NCBI RefSeq assembly: GCF_011030405.1
Contig: NZ_JAAJTJ010000007.1
Coordinates: forward strand, 89,948 to 153,947
Origin: Parapedobacter sp. SGR-10
GTDB taxonomy: Bacteria; Bacteroidota; Bacteroidia; Sphingobacteriales; Sphingobacteriaceae
Reading direction: 5' to 3'
DNA: 64,000 nucleotides
In this document: positions 53,947-63,709 of the stretch, in pieces
How positions within the stretch are numbered: the stretch's first letter is position 1
How the letters are laid out: each line of letters starts with the position of its first letter
Notes under the pieces: generated by a model
Told to the model about the DNA's origin: nothing
The model's input: only the letters and a program-made list of their open reading frames with translations
The model's database searches: none
Made by a program: the position numbers and the translations under genes

Positions 53947-55113
53947 ATGAATCACGACAGATTTGATATACTTATCCGTAAGTACCAGAACGATGAACTA
54001 GAGGGTGCTGAAAAAGAGCTGATGGATCAGTGGTTTGATAGCCTTGATACCAACCAGGACCACCGCTGGACAACAACAGAGATCGAATCCCTTAAAAGAA
54101 AGATCATGGCGAAGATCGAACAAAAAGATCAGCCTGTATCCTCTCGTTCCGCTGTATTCAAAGAGTGGGTGCCCTATGCAGCAGCTATTCTGCTGTTCGC
54201 AACGTTAGGAAGCGTCTACTACTTATACTACCGTACGAATGAGGTTCACGTACCCTCATTATCAGATGTACAGATATTGATTGATCAGGGCGATGTTGAA
54301 CCTGGCAAAAATAAGGCTACCCTAACCATGGCCGATGGTACAACTATAGATTTGAGTGAAACGCACTCGGGCATCATCATGGACGAAGGGAAGATCAGGT
54401 ACGAAAATGGGAAGACGGTCCTGGATGTTGACAACAACAGGGTTGAAGAAGAAATACCGTACGCAACCCTTTCCGTTCCGCGAGGTGGGCAATATCAGGT
54501 TCTATTGCCAGATGGCAGTAAGGTGTGGCTCAATTCGGCAAGTTCCCTCAGATATCCTTTGCGGTTTAGCGAAAGTGAACGGGTCGTTGAATTGGAAGGA
54601 GAAGCCTATTTTGAAGTCGCTGGTCAACAAAACCTTGCGGGCAAAAGAATTCCTTTTAAAGTATTATCGACCAATCAGGTCATCGATGTCTTAGGTACGA
54701 AATTCAATGTTTTGGCGTATACCGACGAGGCCGACACCAGAACAGTCCTGGTCAGTGGCAGTGTACGTGTAGCAAAGCCTGATCGCAAAGGGGCCAAGGT
54801 ACTTTTGCCTGGAGAGGAATCCCTTGTGGGGAACTCGTCCGATATAAAGGTAAGGCCGGTAAATGTGGAAGCTGCCATTGCCTGGAAGTCGGGTATATTT
54901 CATTTTGACGAAACACCTTTCCCACAAATGCTGAAGCAAATCGCACGTTGGTACGATATAGATGTGGTGTATGAAGGTGTACAGCCAAAAGATGTCTTCT
55001 CCGGCAAGATGAGCCGTAATGTCAATCTGCAGGTATTGGTGAAATTCCTGAGAGACTCGGGCATCAAGCTGCAGATAGAAGGCAAGAAACTGATCGTAAA
55101 AAATAAAAATTAA
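53947..55113 (+). CDS. FecR-family anti-sigma factor
   Basis: I start at the ATG at 53947 (NHDRFDILIRKYQNDELE), which begins the conserved cytoplasmic part; the GTG at 53926 adds seven residues. The 388-residue protein has one membrane helix at about 77-96 (VPYAAAILLFATLGSVYYLY) and the periplasmic FecR domain with LSVPRGGQYQVLLPDGS, VWLNSASSLRYP and VELEGEAYFEV. A C-terminal DUF4974 domain (FHFDETPFPQMLKQIARWY) ends the protein. It should work with the divergent sigma factor and the SusC downstream. Confidence 0.94.
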   Translation: MNHDRFDILIRKYQNDELEGAEKELMDQWFDSLDTNQDHRWTTTEIESLKRKIMAKIEQKDQPVSSRSAVFKEWVPYAAAILLFATLGSVYYLYYRTNEVHVPSLSDVQILIDQGDVEPGKNKATLTMADGTTIDLSETHSGIIMDEGKIRYENGKTVLDVDNNRVEEEIPYATLSVPRGGQYQVLLPDGSKVWLNSASSLRYPLRFSESERVVELEGEAYFEVAGQQNLAGKRIPFKVLSTNQVIDVLGTKFNVLAYTDEADTRTVLVSGSVRVAKPDRKGAKVLLPGEESLVGNSSDIKVRPVNVEAAIAWKSGIFHFDETPFPQMLKQIARWYDIDVVYEGVQPKDVFSGKMSRNVNLQVLVKFLRDSGIKLQIEGKKLIVKNKN

Positions 55114-55165
55114 CCAAAATAAACCAAAGGAGGAAAGTATGGAACCAATATAAAAAGGGAAAAAC

Positions 55166-55204
55166 GAACAGGGAAGTGATTCCGGCACCTCCCTGCACAT
55201 GTTC
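55166..55204 (+). terminator. Hairpin between FecR and SusC
   Basis: CAGGGAAGTG (55169-55178) pairs with CACCTCCCTG (55186-55195) with one mismatch, and GAAC (55166-55169) can extend to GTTC (55201-55204). There is no T run. As in the two other loci, it sits between the FecR stop and the SusC start, so it may limit or process read-through. Confidence 0.5.
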
Positions 55205-55269
55205 GGATATCTTAATTCTGATTAGTTCAATAAACCAAGATTATAAATTATCCAAATCATTCAAAGTTA

Positions 55270-58200
55270 ATGAAAAAAGATCAATTGCGTGTTCGGGAAG
55301 AAATTCCTGTGCCTAAAAATAAATTATGTACTTACGAACCACCAAACGGATTTTGGTTATCGGGTTCGGCCACAAAACAAATCCTTATGCGCATCAATAT
55401 TACGACCATCTTGTTGCTCATTGGATGTATGCAGATCAGTGCTACGTCACTCTCGCAGACCATCAGTTTGAAAGCAAATTCACAACCGCTCGCCAAAGTA
55501 TTCTCATCTATTGAGAAGCAGACGGGCTATTACGTTATGTATAGCGAACAAGCTCTTCGCTCTGCTAATCGTGTTTCAATTGCGGTGAATAATATGCCGT
55601 TGAAAGAGTTTTTGGATAAGGTTTTGGAGCCTCAGTCGCTTACTTATACGATTGATGACAAAACTATTTTGGTGACCAGAACGAATAGAGCTACCAACAA
55701 TCTTTCGGGGTCTTCCAGAGAAACCTTACAACAGGTACTTACGGGTACGGTAACGAATACTTTGGGGGAAACACTGTCTGGTGTCACTATTCGAAATCAG
55801 CGAACAGGAAATTCTACGGCCAGTAGCGAAGACGGGCGCTTTGAATTGAAAGATGTACAGATGAATGACGAGTTGATATTTTCGTTGATTGGACATACTT
55901 CGTATAGGCTGCTTGTCAAAGATTTTGCTTTACAGCATATCGTTATGACTGTTGAAGACCAGCATCTGGACGAAATTATTGTAGTAGGATATGGTGAACA
56001 GAAGCGAAGAAATGTGGTCGGTTCAGTCAGCCAGATCGGAGGTGAAGAGCTGCAAAAAGCTCCTGCGATGAATATCACAAACACACTGGCCGGTCGGTTG
56101 CCGGGTTTGACCACATTGCAACAATCGGGTAGACCCGGAGCAGACAATGCGACTTTGCGTATAAGGGGGGTGAGCACGTATGGAAATAACCAGGCGCCGT
56201 TGATCATGATCGATGGCGTACAGCGTCCGTCTTTTGCTTATCTGGATCCTTCAGAAATTGAGACGGTTTCTATTTTGAAGGATGCTGTATCCACAGCTGT
56301 ATACGGTCTTCAGGCCTCAAGCGGTATTATTCTTATTACGACCAAAAAAGGAAGGGCCAATGATACTAAAATCAGTTACGAAGGATCCTTTCAGATTGGA
56401 CAGAACACTAGGTTTCCTAAGTTTTTGGATGCTATTGATTATATGCTGTGGTACAATAAAGGGGTAGATATGGACAATGATTACCTCATCCATCAAAATA
56501 GTGATCCAGTACCGTATGTGTATGGCCCTAAACTGATACGTTCCATATACGACGGTACGAATACGAATCCTTTGTTTGGTCAGACAGATTGGGTAGGCGA
56601 ATTGTTGGCCAACAACAGTAAATCCCAACACCACTCCGTTTCTATTTCGGGAGGTAATGAAAAGTCCCGGTATTTCTCGTCCCTCTCGCACCTGGATCAA
56701 GGAGGTGTAATCAAGAATACGAACTTCAAGCGGTACAATGTCCGTACCAATGTGTCGTCAAAATTGACGAATCTGCTATCGGCGGACCTCAATCTGGCTT
56801 ATCGGGTCGAGGTGGGGAAGACACCGGGTATTTCCCCGGACAATACGTCTTATCTCAATCCGTTTTATCAGGCGGCTATGATGCTACCCAATCTACCCAT
56901 GTATGCGGAGAACGGGATATATACGGCTTACAACAGTTCGCCCGGCTGGATCAATCCATTGGCTTCCGTTGAGCATTCGGGATACCAACATCGCAATAAT
57001 TACGTATTTCAAGGGGATATAAATCTTAAATTTTCCGTACCGGGTATTGAAGGCTTGGATTTACAGTTGCTGACCGCTTACGATAAGGCCAGTCTGGAAG
57101 CTAAGACCTGGTTACAGCCTTATAAACTGATGGGTAGGGCGAGGGATCAAAAGACGGGGACATTTGTGGAACTGAGTACGGTTCCCGGTATTACGAGGAC
57201 TGCACTAACGCAGTCCCATAACCAAAACAACAGAATGACATTCAGGCCTTATATCAACTATAATCGGTCTTTTGGATTGCATGATATTTCTGTATTGGGC
57301 CTATATGAATGGTCAAAGTATCAGATGGGCGTTTTGTCTGGCGGTGCTCGGAATTTTCCGCTAGATGGCCTGCACGAATTGGAGTTTGGAAGTGCAGATC
57401 CGGATGATATCGTGTTGCCGGGGGGGTACAGTGCGCAGGATGCGCGGGCAGGTTATGTAGCTCGGATAAACTATGCTTTTGAATCTAAATATTTGTTGGA
57501 AGTGGCTTCCCGATGGGATGCATCCGTCAACTTTGCCAAACAATACAGGTGGGACATGTTTCCCGGATTAGGCTTGGGATGGGTTGTTTCGCAAGAAAAC
57601 TTTTTTAGAGAAAATCTGCCGATCGTGAATTTCTTCAAATTGAAGTATTCGGTAGGGAGGACTGGTAATGACAGGCTTCCGTCACGGGCAGATGGTCGGC
57701 CATCACTGCTTTCTTTCCCTTATTTGCGGACGTATGAAATGTCGAAAGATCCGGTGTATGTCATTGGAGGATCTCCTGTAAATTCTATCTATACCAGCAG
57801 CCAACCAAATCCGGAATTGAAGTGGGAGACCAGTACAACACATAATATAGGGTTCGAATCACAATGGTGGGAAAACAAATTCGGTTTTGACCTGGAATTC
57901 TTTCATCGCTTTACGACCGATATTCTGAACCCGGCTTCGGGTATATTTCCGCCAACGATGGGTGGATATTACCCCAGTGTATTCAATGACGGTGAAATGC
58001 TGAATCGGGGAATAGATGCGCAGTTGCGTTACAATGATCAGATCAACGACTTCAAATATACTATTACCGGAAATTTTAACTGGGCAAAAAACAAAATCAT
58101 AGCAATGAGAGAAAGTGAAAACCTGCCCGAATGGCAACGTAGGGTAGGACGCTCGTATGGTGAGAAGCTAGGCTTTGTCGTAGATGGTATATACCAAACA

Positions 58201-58866
58201 TGGGAAGAGACCAAAGATGCTGTTTCCCCTTCGGGTGGAGTAGTCGCCCCCGGCTTTTATAAATACCGCGATCTGAATAACGATGGACGTCTTACGAGAG
58301 CGGACGACATGACATTCATCGGTCGAAGCAATATGCCCGAGATCATGTACGGATTGAACATCGATCTGCAATATAAGGGATTTGATCTCTCGACTTTGTT
58401 TCAGGGAGCGGCACTTTCCAGTGTATTACTGTCAGGGCCATACGAAGGATCGTCCGGTACGACGGACATCGATGCCTTTACGGTCATGTCCAGAACATTC
58501 TATCAAAATGGTAATGCACCCTATTTCTTGGTAGAAAATTCATGGACACCGGACAATCCCAATGCAGAGTTTCCTAGATTGACTGCCGGCAAGGCTGCTT
58601 TGGGTGCACATAATGCCCATGCCAATTCAGGTTATCTGCGCAATGGTGCATACCTACGGCTAAAATCGCTGCAGATCGGTTATACGATTCCGACAGATGT
58701 AGTGCAAAAAGCAAGATTGGGTGGCGTGAGATTGCATGCCACAGCCTCCAATCTATTTACCTGGGACTATCTGAAATATTTTGATCCTGAGATGCCGAAC
58801 GTGAACAACGGGTTTTATCCACAGCAAAAACTGTTTGCCTTTGGGGTTTCTGTAACATTTAAATAA
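55270..58866 (+). CDS. SusC/RagA-type TonB-dependent transporter with STN signalling domain
   Basis: The 1198-residue protein has an unusually long charged leader before its signal segment (about 41-63, ending SLSQ); the ATG at residue 40 (55387) is an alternative start. STN lies at about 64-137 (TISLKANSQPLAKVFSSIEK). The sandwich domain has LSGVTIRNQRTGNS, as in the SusC at 30795, followed by the TonB box HLDEIIVVGYG. The plug has PLIMIDGVQRP and ILKDAVSTAVYGLQAS. The barrel matches that at 21028 (MGGYYPSV, TPDNPNAEFPRL, NGFYPQQ). It pairs with SusD nine bases downstream. Confidence 0.95.
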   Translation: MKKDQLRVREEIPVPKNKLCTYEPPNGFWLSGSATKQILMRINITTILLLIGCMQISATSLSQTISLKANSQPLAKVFSSIEKQTGYYVMYSEQALRSANRVSIAVNNMPLKEFLDKVLEPQSLTYTIDDKTILVTRTNRATNNLSGSSRETLQQVLTGTVTNTLGETLSGVTIRNQRTGNSTASSEDGRFELKDVQMNDELIFSLIGHTSYRLLVKDFALQHIVMTVEDQHLDEIIVVGYGEQKRRNVVGSVSQIGGEELQKAPAMNITNTLAGRLPGLTTLQQSGRPGADNATLRIRGVSTYGNNQAPLIMIDGVQRPSFAYLDPSEIETVSILKDAVSTAVYGLQASSGIILITTKKGRANDTKISYEGSFQIGQNTRFPKFLDAIDYMLWYNKGVDMDNDYLIHQNSDPVPYVYGPKLIRSIYDGTNTNPLFGQTDWVGELLANNSKSQHHSVSISGGNEKSRYFSSLSHLDQGGVIKNTNFKRYNVRTNVSSKLTNLLSADLNLAYRVEVGKTPGISPDNTSYLNPFYQAAMMLPNLPMYAENGIYTAYNSSPGWINPLASVEHSGYQHRNNYVFQGDINLKFSVPGIEGLDLQLLTAYDKASLEAKTWLQPYKLMGRARDQKTGTFVELSTVPGITRTALTQSHNQNNRMTFRPYINYNRSFGLHDISVLGLYEWSKYQMGVLSGGARNFPLDGLHELEFGSADPDDIVLPGGYSAQDARAGYVARINYAFESKYLLEVASRWDASVNFAKQYRWDMFPGLGLGWVVSQENFFRENLPIVNFFKLKYSVGRTGNDRLPSRADGRPSLLSFPYLRTYEMSKDPVYVIGGSPVNSIYTSSQPNPELKWETSTTHNIGFESQWWENKFGFDLEFFHRFTTDILNPASGIFPPTMGGYYPSVFNDGEMLNRGIDAQLRYNDQINDFKYTITGNFNWAKNKIIAMRESENLPEWQRRVGRSYGEKLGFVVDGIYQTWEETKDAVSPSGGVVAPGFYKYRDLNNDGRLTRADDMTFIGRSNMPEIMYGLNIDLQYKGFDLSTLFQGAALSSVLLSGPYEGSSGTTDIDAFTVMSRTFYQNGNAPYFLVENSWTPDNPNAEFPRLTAGKAALGAHNAHANSGYLRNGAYLRLKSLQIGYTIPTDVVQKARLGGVRLHATASNLFTWDYLKYFDPEMPNVNNGFYPQQKLFAFGVSVTFK

Positions 58867-58875
58867 GGACAAATT

Positions 58876-60570
58876 ATGAAAACGAAAATAATTATATATC
58901 TATTATCCCTGTCGTTTTTCGCTGGCTCGTGTTCCATTGACTTGGTACCAACGGACAGGTACACCGAGGAAGTCATTTGGGATAGCGAAAATAGCATAGA
59001 ACTTTACCTGAATGGACTTTACGAGGAATTTAGAAAATTTGAATTCGGTCGACTTTCTTTCGTAGGCACGGACAATGCTACGGATGGATTGACAGATATC
59101 ATGAAATACACGTCCGAAGCTTCCGGTAATGGTACGGTCAATATATTAGCTTCCGATGCTTCGAGGTATTCTGCCGCATCACCAGGTATCAGCTATTGGG
59201 CTAATGCCTATACACGTATACGCCGCATCAATGAATTTTTGTATGGTTTGAAAAACTATTCGAAAACAACTGAAACACAACAATTGGCTTATGAGGCAGA
59301 GGCTAGATTCATACGTGGCTACGTCTATTTTTGGCTAGCTCGTATACACGGAAGTTTTGTGATCATTGATCATATTGATGGTCATGCCTCGCTGACAAAC
59401 GATCGCTCCTCCGAAGATGATTGTTTGAATTTTATCGCGCAAGATTTTGCCTTCGCGGCCGAACATTTGCCAAAAAAGCAAACAGAAGCTTTCGTAGGCA
59501 AGGCTACAAAAGGGGCGGCCTTAGCGATGTTGGCCAGAACGTGGATTCAAGCTGCTTCCATTGCTGAATTTGATAAAAAACTCTATAACAACGATTCGAA
59601 GACGGGCATTGATCACGGCAAGGCAAAAACATACTACGAAAATGCCATCGCTGCCGCACAAGGTGTCGTAGGTCTGGCCAATGAAGGCTATTATGACCTG
59701 GAAAGTGACTTTGCAAAAATCTTTAACACCGCTGATAACAAAGAGTCTATTTTTAGAATAGACTATGTGCCCCAATTTGTTACTCACTTGTATGACTTGG
59801 GTTTTGTCCCTCCTGGTGATGCGCCGGGACAAGTATTGGTCTATGGTGTGCCTACGGCCGAGCTGGTCGATGAGTTTGAAATGGCGGATGGAAGCAGATT
59901 CAACTGGGCCAATCCTTCCCATGCTGCCGATCCGTATATTAACCGTGAACCACGGTTTTACGCGACGATACTTTACAATGGCTCGACATGGAAAGGCCGT
60001 ACATTGAATACTACCGTAGATGGTACCACAGATGGTTTTGTACAAATGGGATCTATCTCCGAGCCCAGAAAAACCGTAACGGGATACTATGCAAAAAAGA
60101 TGTTGGATCCTACCAACACTAATTTTATACAGAACCGGAGTACGCAAAGCTGGCACGAAATACGCTATGCCGAAGTATTGCTGATATTGAGTGAGGCGCA
60201 GATTCTTTCGGATAGACTGACCGATGGAAAAAATACACTGAACAAACTGCGGAATAAGCGAGGGCTGCCCGATGTGGTCGCCAATACCAAAGAACAACTG
60301 TTCGAAGCACTGCAACATGAACGTATCGTAGAATTGGCCTTTGAAGGGCATCGTTATTGGGATCTGCGCAGATGGCGCCAGGCTCATATCAAACTCAACA
60401 ATATCCGGTTTACCGGACATAAGATCAGTAATCCGGGCAGCGGGTATATATACGAGACGGTGGTCTGTGATACCAGGGATAGGGAATTTGTGGGGAGAAT
60501 GTACTATTTGCCTATTCCTATTGCAGAGACACAGAGAAACAAAGGTATAACTCCAATACAAGGTTGGTAA
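58876..60570 (+). CDS. SusD/RagB-family glycan-binding lipoprotein
   Basis: The 564-residue lipoprotein has a lipobox at FAGSC (Cys19), then SIDLVPTDRYTEE. The TPR helices include YEAEARFIRGYVYFWLARI, and the C-terminal block is LQHERIVELAFEGHRYWDLRRW. It is a paralogue of the SusD at 24513, matching the similarity of their SusC partners, so both pairs may bind related glycans. It lies 15 bases before the DUF5018 lipoprotein. Confidence 0.95.
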   Translation: MKTKIIIYLLSLSFFAGSCSIDLVPTDRYTEEVIWDSENSIELYLNGLYEEFRKFEFGRLSFVGTDNATDGLTDIMKYTSEASGNGTVNILASDASRYSAASPGISYWANAYTRIRRINEFLYGLKNYSKTTETQQLAYEAEARFIRGYVYFWLARIHGSFVIIDHIDGHASLTNDRSSEDDCLNFIAQDFAFAAEHLPKKQTEAFVGKATKGAALAMLARTWIQAASIAEFDKKLYNNDSKTGIDHGKAKTYYENAIAAAQGVVGLANEGYYDLESDFAKIFNTADNKESIFRIDYVPQFVTHLYDLGFVPPGDAPGQVLVYGVPTAELVDEFEMADGSRFNWANPSHAADPYINREPRFYATILYNGSTWKGRTLNTTVDGTTDGFVQMGSISEPRKTVTGYYAKKMLDPTNTNFIQNRSTQSWHEIRYAEVLLILSEAQILSDRLTDGKNTLNKLRNKRGLPDVVANTKEQLFEALQHERIVELAFEGHRYWDLRRWRQAHIKLNNIRFTGHKISNPGSGYIYETVVCDTRDREFVGRMYYLPIPIAETQRNKGITPIQGW

Positions 60571-60585
60571 TTAAATTTTAAAATT

Positions 60586-62280
60586 ATGAAAAGAAAAGTT
60601 TTATATGTATTGCTGTTCTTTTTGGCCATACTTTACTCATGTGATAAGGAGGTAGCCATTGAAAGAGGATCAGAAGCGCTTATATCGGACATTTTTGCCA
60701 ATATAGAAGGGTCGGGACCAGACAGATTGTTTGAACCCCGATATAGCAACGACACGATTTATTTTGATATTCCTTATTATTATCCGGTCGATAGCGATTT
60801 TGAGACAGATCTCTCCAAAATCATTGTGCGGGCAACGATTTCATCGGATGCAAAGCTATCGGTCAAATTTGGAGAGCCTATGGACTTGACCAAGCCTCTG
60901 GATTTCTATGTGATTTCGGGTACAGGTGTCGAAAAAAAATATGTGATCAAGGCTAAGAAAGTGGGGGATACGAGCATTTCTGATTCCAAGATCAGCTTTG
61001 AGATGGATGGTGCCACGCAAGAGGTGGAAGGTATTCTGATCAATGACGAGTTACGTTTCTTCGTGCTATCGGGATTGGATATGTCACAGACCACCCTTAC
61101 GTTTACGATCAATAAGCATGCAACATCATCAATACAATCGGGAACCGTCCTTGACCTGAATACACCACAGACCCTGACTATATCGGCTCCGGGAAATGTA
61201 GAAAAGGAGTATAAAATCGTTCTGATGGAACCGATCAGACTACCTTATGGTTTCGGAATACATCGGAGCCTGTGGGTAAAAGAAGGGGCAGAATGGGACT
61301 TTACAGGTGATCTGGAGTCGTGTATTGCGGTTAGCGGTGATTATTTGATTATTACGACAACCGGTACGACGGGTAATTCCAGGTATAGGGTATTCAATAG
61401 ATTCACCGGAGAATATGTCCGGGATATGTATATGCCATTTACGGCAAGTAGCGGAGCATTGAGCCAATCCAACCAATTGGTAGCCGATGAAACAGGTAAG
61501 TTGCTGGCCGTAAACAGAGCAGCTTATGGACAGAATATCCGTATTTATAAATATACAGATGTATTTGATGATGATCCGGAACTGTTGATTAATACAACGA
61601 ATGCAAATACGGCGCTTCCGACTACAGCAGATCGTAGTACGGGAAGACGTTTGAATATCACGGGGAATCTAGACGGTGATGCCGTCATTACTTCACCGGC
61701 TTCCGTGACAAAGGCCTTTTATCGTTGGGAAGTCAAGAATGGCGTACTCGTGTCCCAAACACCTGCCGTGGTGACCATGTCCGGTATTGCAGGAAACCAT
61801 ATAGGTTATTATCCCGAAATCCAATACATAAATCCTTCTGTCACATCAAATTATTTGTTGGGCCAACAAAATGATTTTTCTTATATGGATGCTACGACGA
61901 ATAATCAGATCAATGCCGTCAGTTTACAAAGCCGGGGAAATACGACTTTCATGAATGCGTTGGCGATAGGTCGATTTAATAATGCTACTTATGCGTTTTT
62001 AGGTCGGTATTTTGCCAATTATACGTTGAGAAGAATGGGATTGTCTATGTTTGATATTACCAATCCACAGATGTTGGGCACACAGACATCGTCATCACTA
62101 TATCCTTCATTCAATGTATTCAATTCCGAAACATTGGTTTCGCCACTTTCGACTACGGGACCAGGAACTGGGGATATAGCTGTTGGTTATTCACATGATG
62201 GAGATCGTATGCAGGTCTATATGTTACACACGGGATATGGTATATGGGCGTATGAGTTTACCGTTTATTCCGCCAATTAA
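60586..62280 (+). CDS. DUF5018 lipoprotein with a C-terminal propeller-like domain
   Basis: The 564-residue lipoprotein (Cys19 in LYSC, then DKE) has an N-terminal beta domain (about 30-125) like those at 26147 and 26729, including FDIPYYYPVDSD and MDLTKPLDFYVISG. A second DUF5018-like domain follows at about 130-215. The remaining 345 residues have repeated strands (CIAVSGDYLIITTTG, QLVADETGKLLAVN, MFDIT) that suggest a propeller, as in DUF4623-type proteins. It probably binds glycan at the cell surface. The C-terminal family call is uncertain. Confidence 0.8.
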   Translation: MKRKVLYVLLFFLAILYSCDKEVAIERGSEALISDIFANIEGSGPDRLFEPRYSNDTIYFDIPYYYPVDSDFETDLSKIIVRATISSDAKLSVKFGEPMDLTKPLDFYVISGTGVEKKYVIKAKKVGDTSISDSKISFEMDGATQEVEGILINDELRFFVLSGLDMSQTTLTFTINKHATSSIQSGTVLDLNTPQTLTISAPGNVEKEYKIVLMEPIRLPYGFGIHRSLWVKEGAEWDFTGDLESCIAVSGDYLIITTTGTTGNSRYRVFNRFTGEYVRDMYMPFTASSGALSQSNQLVADETGKLLAVNRAAYGQNIRIYKYTDVFDDDPELLINTTNANTALPTTADRSTGRRLNITGNLDGDAVITSPASVTKAFYRWEVKNGVLVSQTPAVVTMSGIAGNHIGYYPEIQYINPSVTSNYLLGQQNDFSYMDATTNNQINAVSLQSRGNTTFMNALAIGRFNNATYAFLGRYFANYTLRRMGLSMFDITNPQMLGTQTSSSLYPSFNVFNSETLVSPLSTTGPGTGDIAVGYSHDGDRMQVYMLHTGYGIWAYEFTVYSAN

Positions 62281-62287
62281 GAATGTT

Positions 62288-63703
62288 ATGAAAAGAAAAA
62301 ATATAAAAATGTTAGCTATATCGTCAGCTTTAATACTTTTCACCTCCTTGAGTGGACTCTTTCAAGGCTGTAAGAAAGAAGCCAAAACTGTGCTTCCACC
62401 CGTAGAGGACGAAATCATCGAAACATGGACGCCAGGACACAATGCTTTTGTATGGGTAGATGCTCAGGCCAATGTTTTCCAGGGGCCGGGTAGGTTTAGG
62501 GACAAAGACGATATCAAATTGATTTTGGATAGCTTGAAGCATGTAGGTATCAATGGTTTGGTCCTTGATATCAAGCACAACACGGGTTTTACTTTATATG
62601 AGTCGGCCTATACACAAAAGTTGTCTTCTTACAATGGCTTTACCATGCTTCCGGACTATGTAGAATTCATGGTAAATGAAGCCCGAAGCCGACAGATGAA
62701 AATCTATTTTGGTATAAATACTTTTGTGTACGGAAATTCCGGTACAGGCACAGGCTATGTATATGGCAATCCTGACTTTAGGCAATATGAATCCATTGTG
62801 GTCAATGCTTCTGGAAATAGGGTGCCGATTTCTACGACTGGGGGCAATTTCTTTCTCAATCCGGCAGCCGAAGAGGTACAGGAGTTGACGATAGGTATCA
62901 TCAAAGAAATGGCAACCAAGTTCCAACCGGATGGTATAGTGTTAGATTATTGTCGATACCGGGGAATTGATGCTGATTTTTCGGATTTGAGCAAGGAACT
63001 ATTCATCCGGTTTTTAGAAGAAAAATACAACGATAATCAGGCAAAGTTCATGGACTTTCCAAAAGATATCGTCAGTTCATGGAAAGTGGTAGGGAGCAAT
63101 GCCGAACCGAATGCAACAGGCAAATACTACAAAAAATGGCTCTATTTTCGGGCAAAAGTATTGCGGGACTTCTTTGCCAGAACGCGTCAGGAGCTCAAAG
63201 CTGTAGCACCAAGTGTGGAGCTGGGAGCCTATTCGGGCGCATGGTACAATACCTATTATCAGCAAGGGAATAACTATGCCAGTGAAACGTATGATCCGTT
63301 TTATGATGAAGAACTGACATTTTCATTTGCTATACCGGGATATAAAGAAACGGGCTATGCGGAGCAATTGGACCTGTTCTTTTCGGGAAATTATTATAAG
63401 CAATTGTATCTAAAAGACAATCCTGCAACAGCTAATCTGAAGTACCATTGGTGGAGCATAGAAGGATCCATGAATGGAGTAGAGTATATTACTCGAAATA
63501 AGACAAAAGTATATTCGGGTATTGACGTGGGAAATGTGACTTTTGATTCTGAAGCGGATATCAGTGAGGCTATCAAATATATGTACAACCGATCGAATGG
63601 GGGAGTGTTGGTCTTTGATGTGTGCCACGTGACCGTGCCACGTTACAATCCATTGCGGAAAGGGTTGTGGGATGCGTTGGAGAATGGGCTGAAGAAGGAA
63701 TAA
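62288..63703 (+). CDS. GHL10/DUF187-like glycoside hydrolase lipoprotein
   Basis: I start at the ATG at 62288, seven bases after the previous stop; the frame runs open to 62183 but overlaps the gene upstream. The 471-residue protein has a lipobox at FQGC (Cys28) and a TIM-barrel opening FVWVDAQANVF, followed by GINGLVLDIKHNTGF. The motif PDGIVLDYCRYRG near 210-222 matches the D-Y-x-R-Y signature of glycosyl hydrolase-like GHL10 proteins. SFAIPGYKETGYAEQLDLFFSGNYY is on a later strand. The catalytic residues of this group are not well settled. It is the only clear hydrolase of unit D. Confidence 0.8.
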   Translation: MKRKNIKMLAISSALILFTSLSGLFQGCKKEAKTVLPPVEDEIIETWTPGHNAFVWVDAQANVFQGPGRFRDKDDIKLILDSLKHVGINGLVLDIKHNTGFTLYESAYTQKLSSYNGFTMLPDYVEFMVNEARSRQMKIYFGINTFVYGNSGTGTGYVYGNPDFRQYESIVVNASGNRVPISTTGGNFFLNPAAEEVQELTIGIIKEMATKFQPDGIVLDYCRYRGIDADFSDLSKELFIRFLEEKYNDNQAKFMDFPKDIVSSWKVVGSNAEPNATGKYYKKWLYFRAKVLRDFFARTRQELKAVAPSVELGAYSGAWYNTYYQQGNNYASETYDPFYDEELTFSFAIPGYKETGYAEQLDLFFSGNYYKQLYLKDNPATANLKYHWWSIEGSMNGVEYITRNKTKVYSGIDVGNVTFDSEADISEAIKYMYNRSNGGVLVFDVCHVTVPRYNPLRKGLWDALENGLKKE

Positions 63704-63709
63704 GGTTAT

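Noticed and set aside
59521..60561. Minus-strand frame of 346 codons opposite the SusD gene
   Set aside because: The plus-strand SusD has full family signatures; the antisense frame has an odd composition rich in Ile, Arg and His and no recognisable motif.
62183..62287. Upstream extension of the GHL10-like gene
   Set aside because: It overlaps the DUF5018 gene and would place 35 non-signal residues ahead of an ideal lipoprotein signal at 62288.
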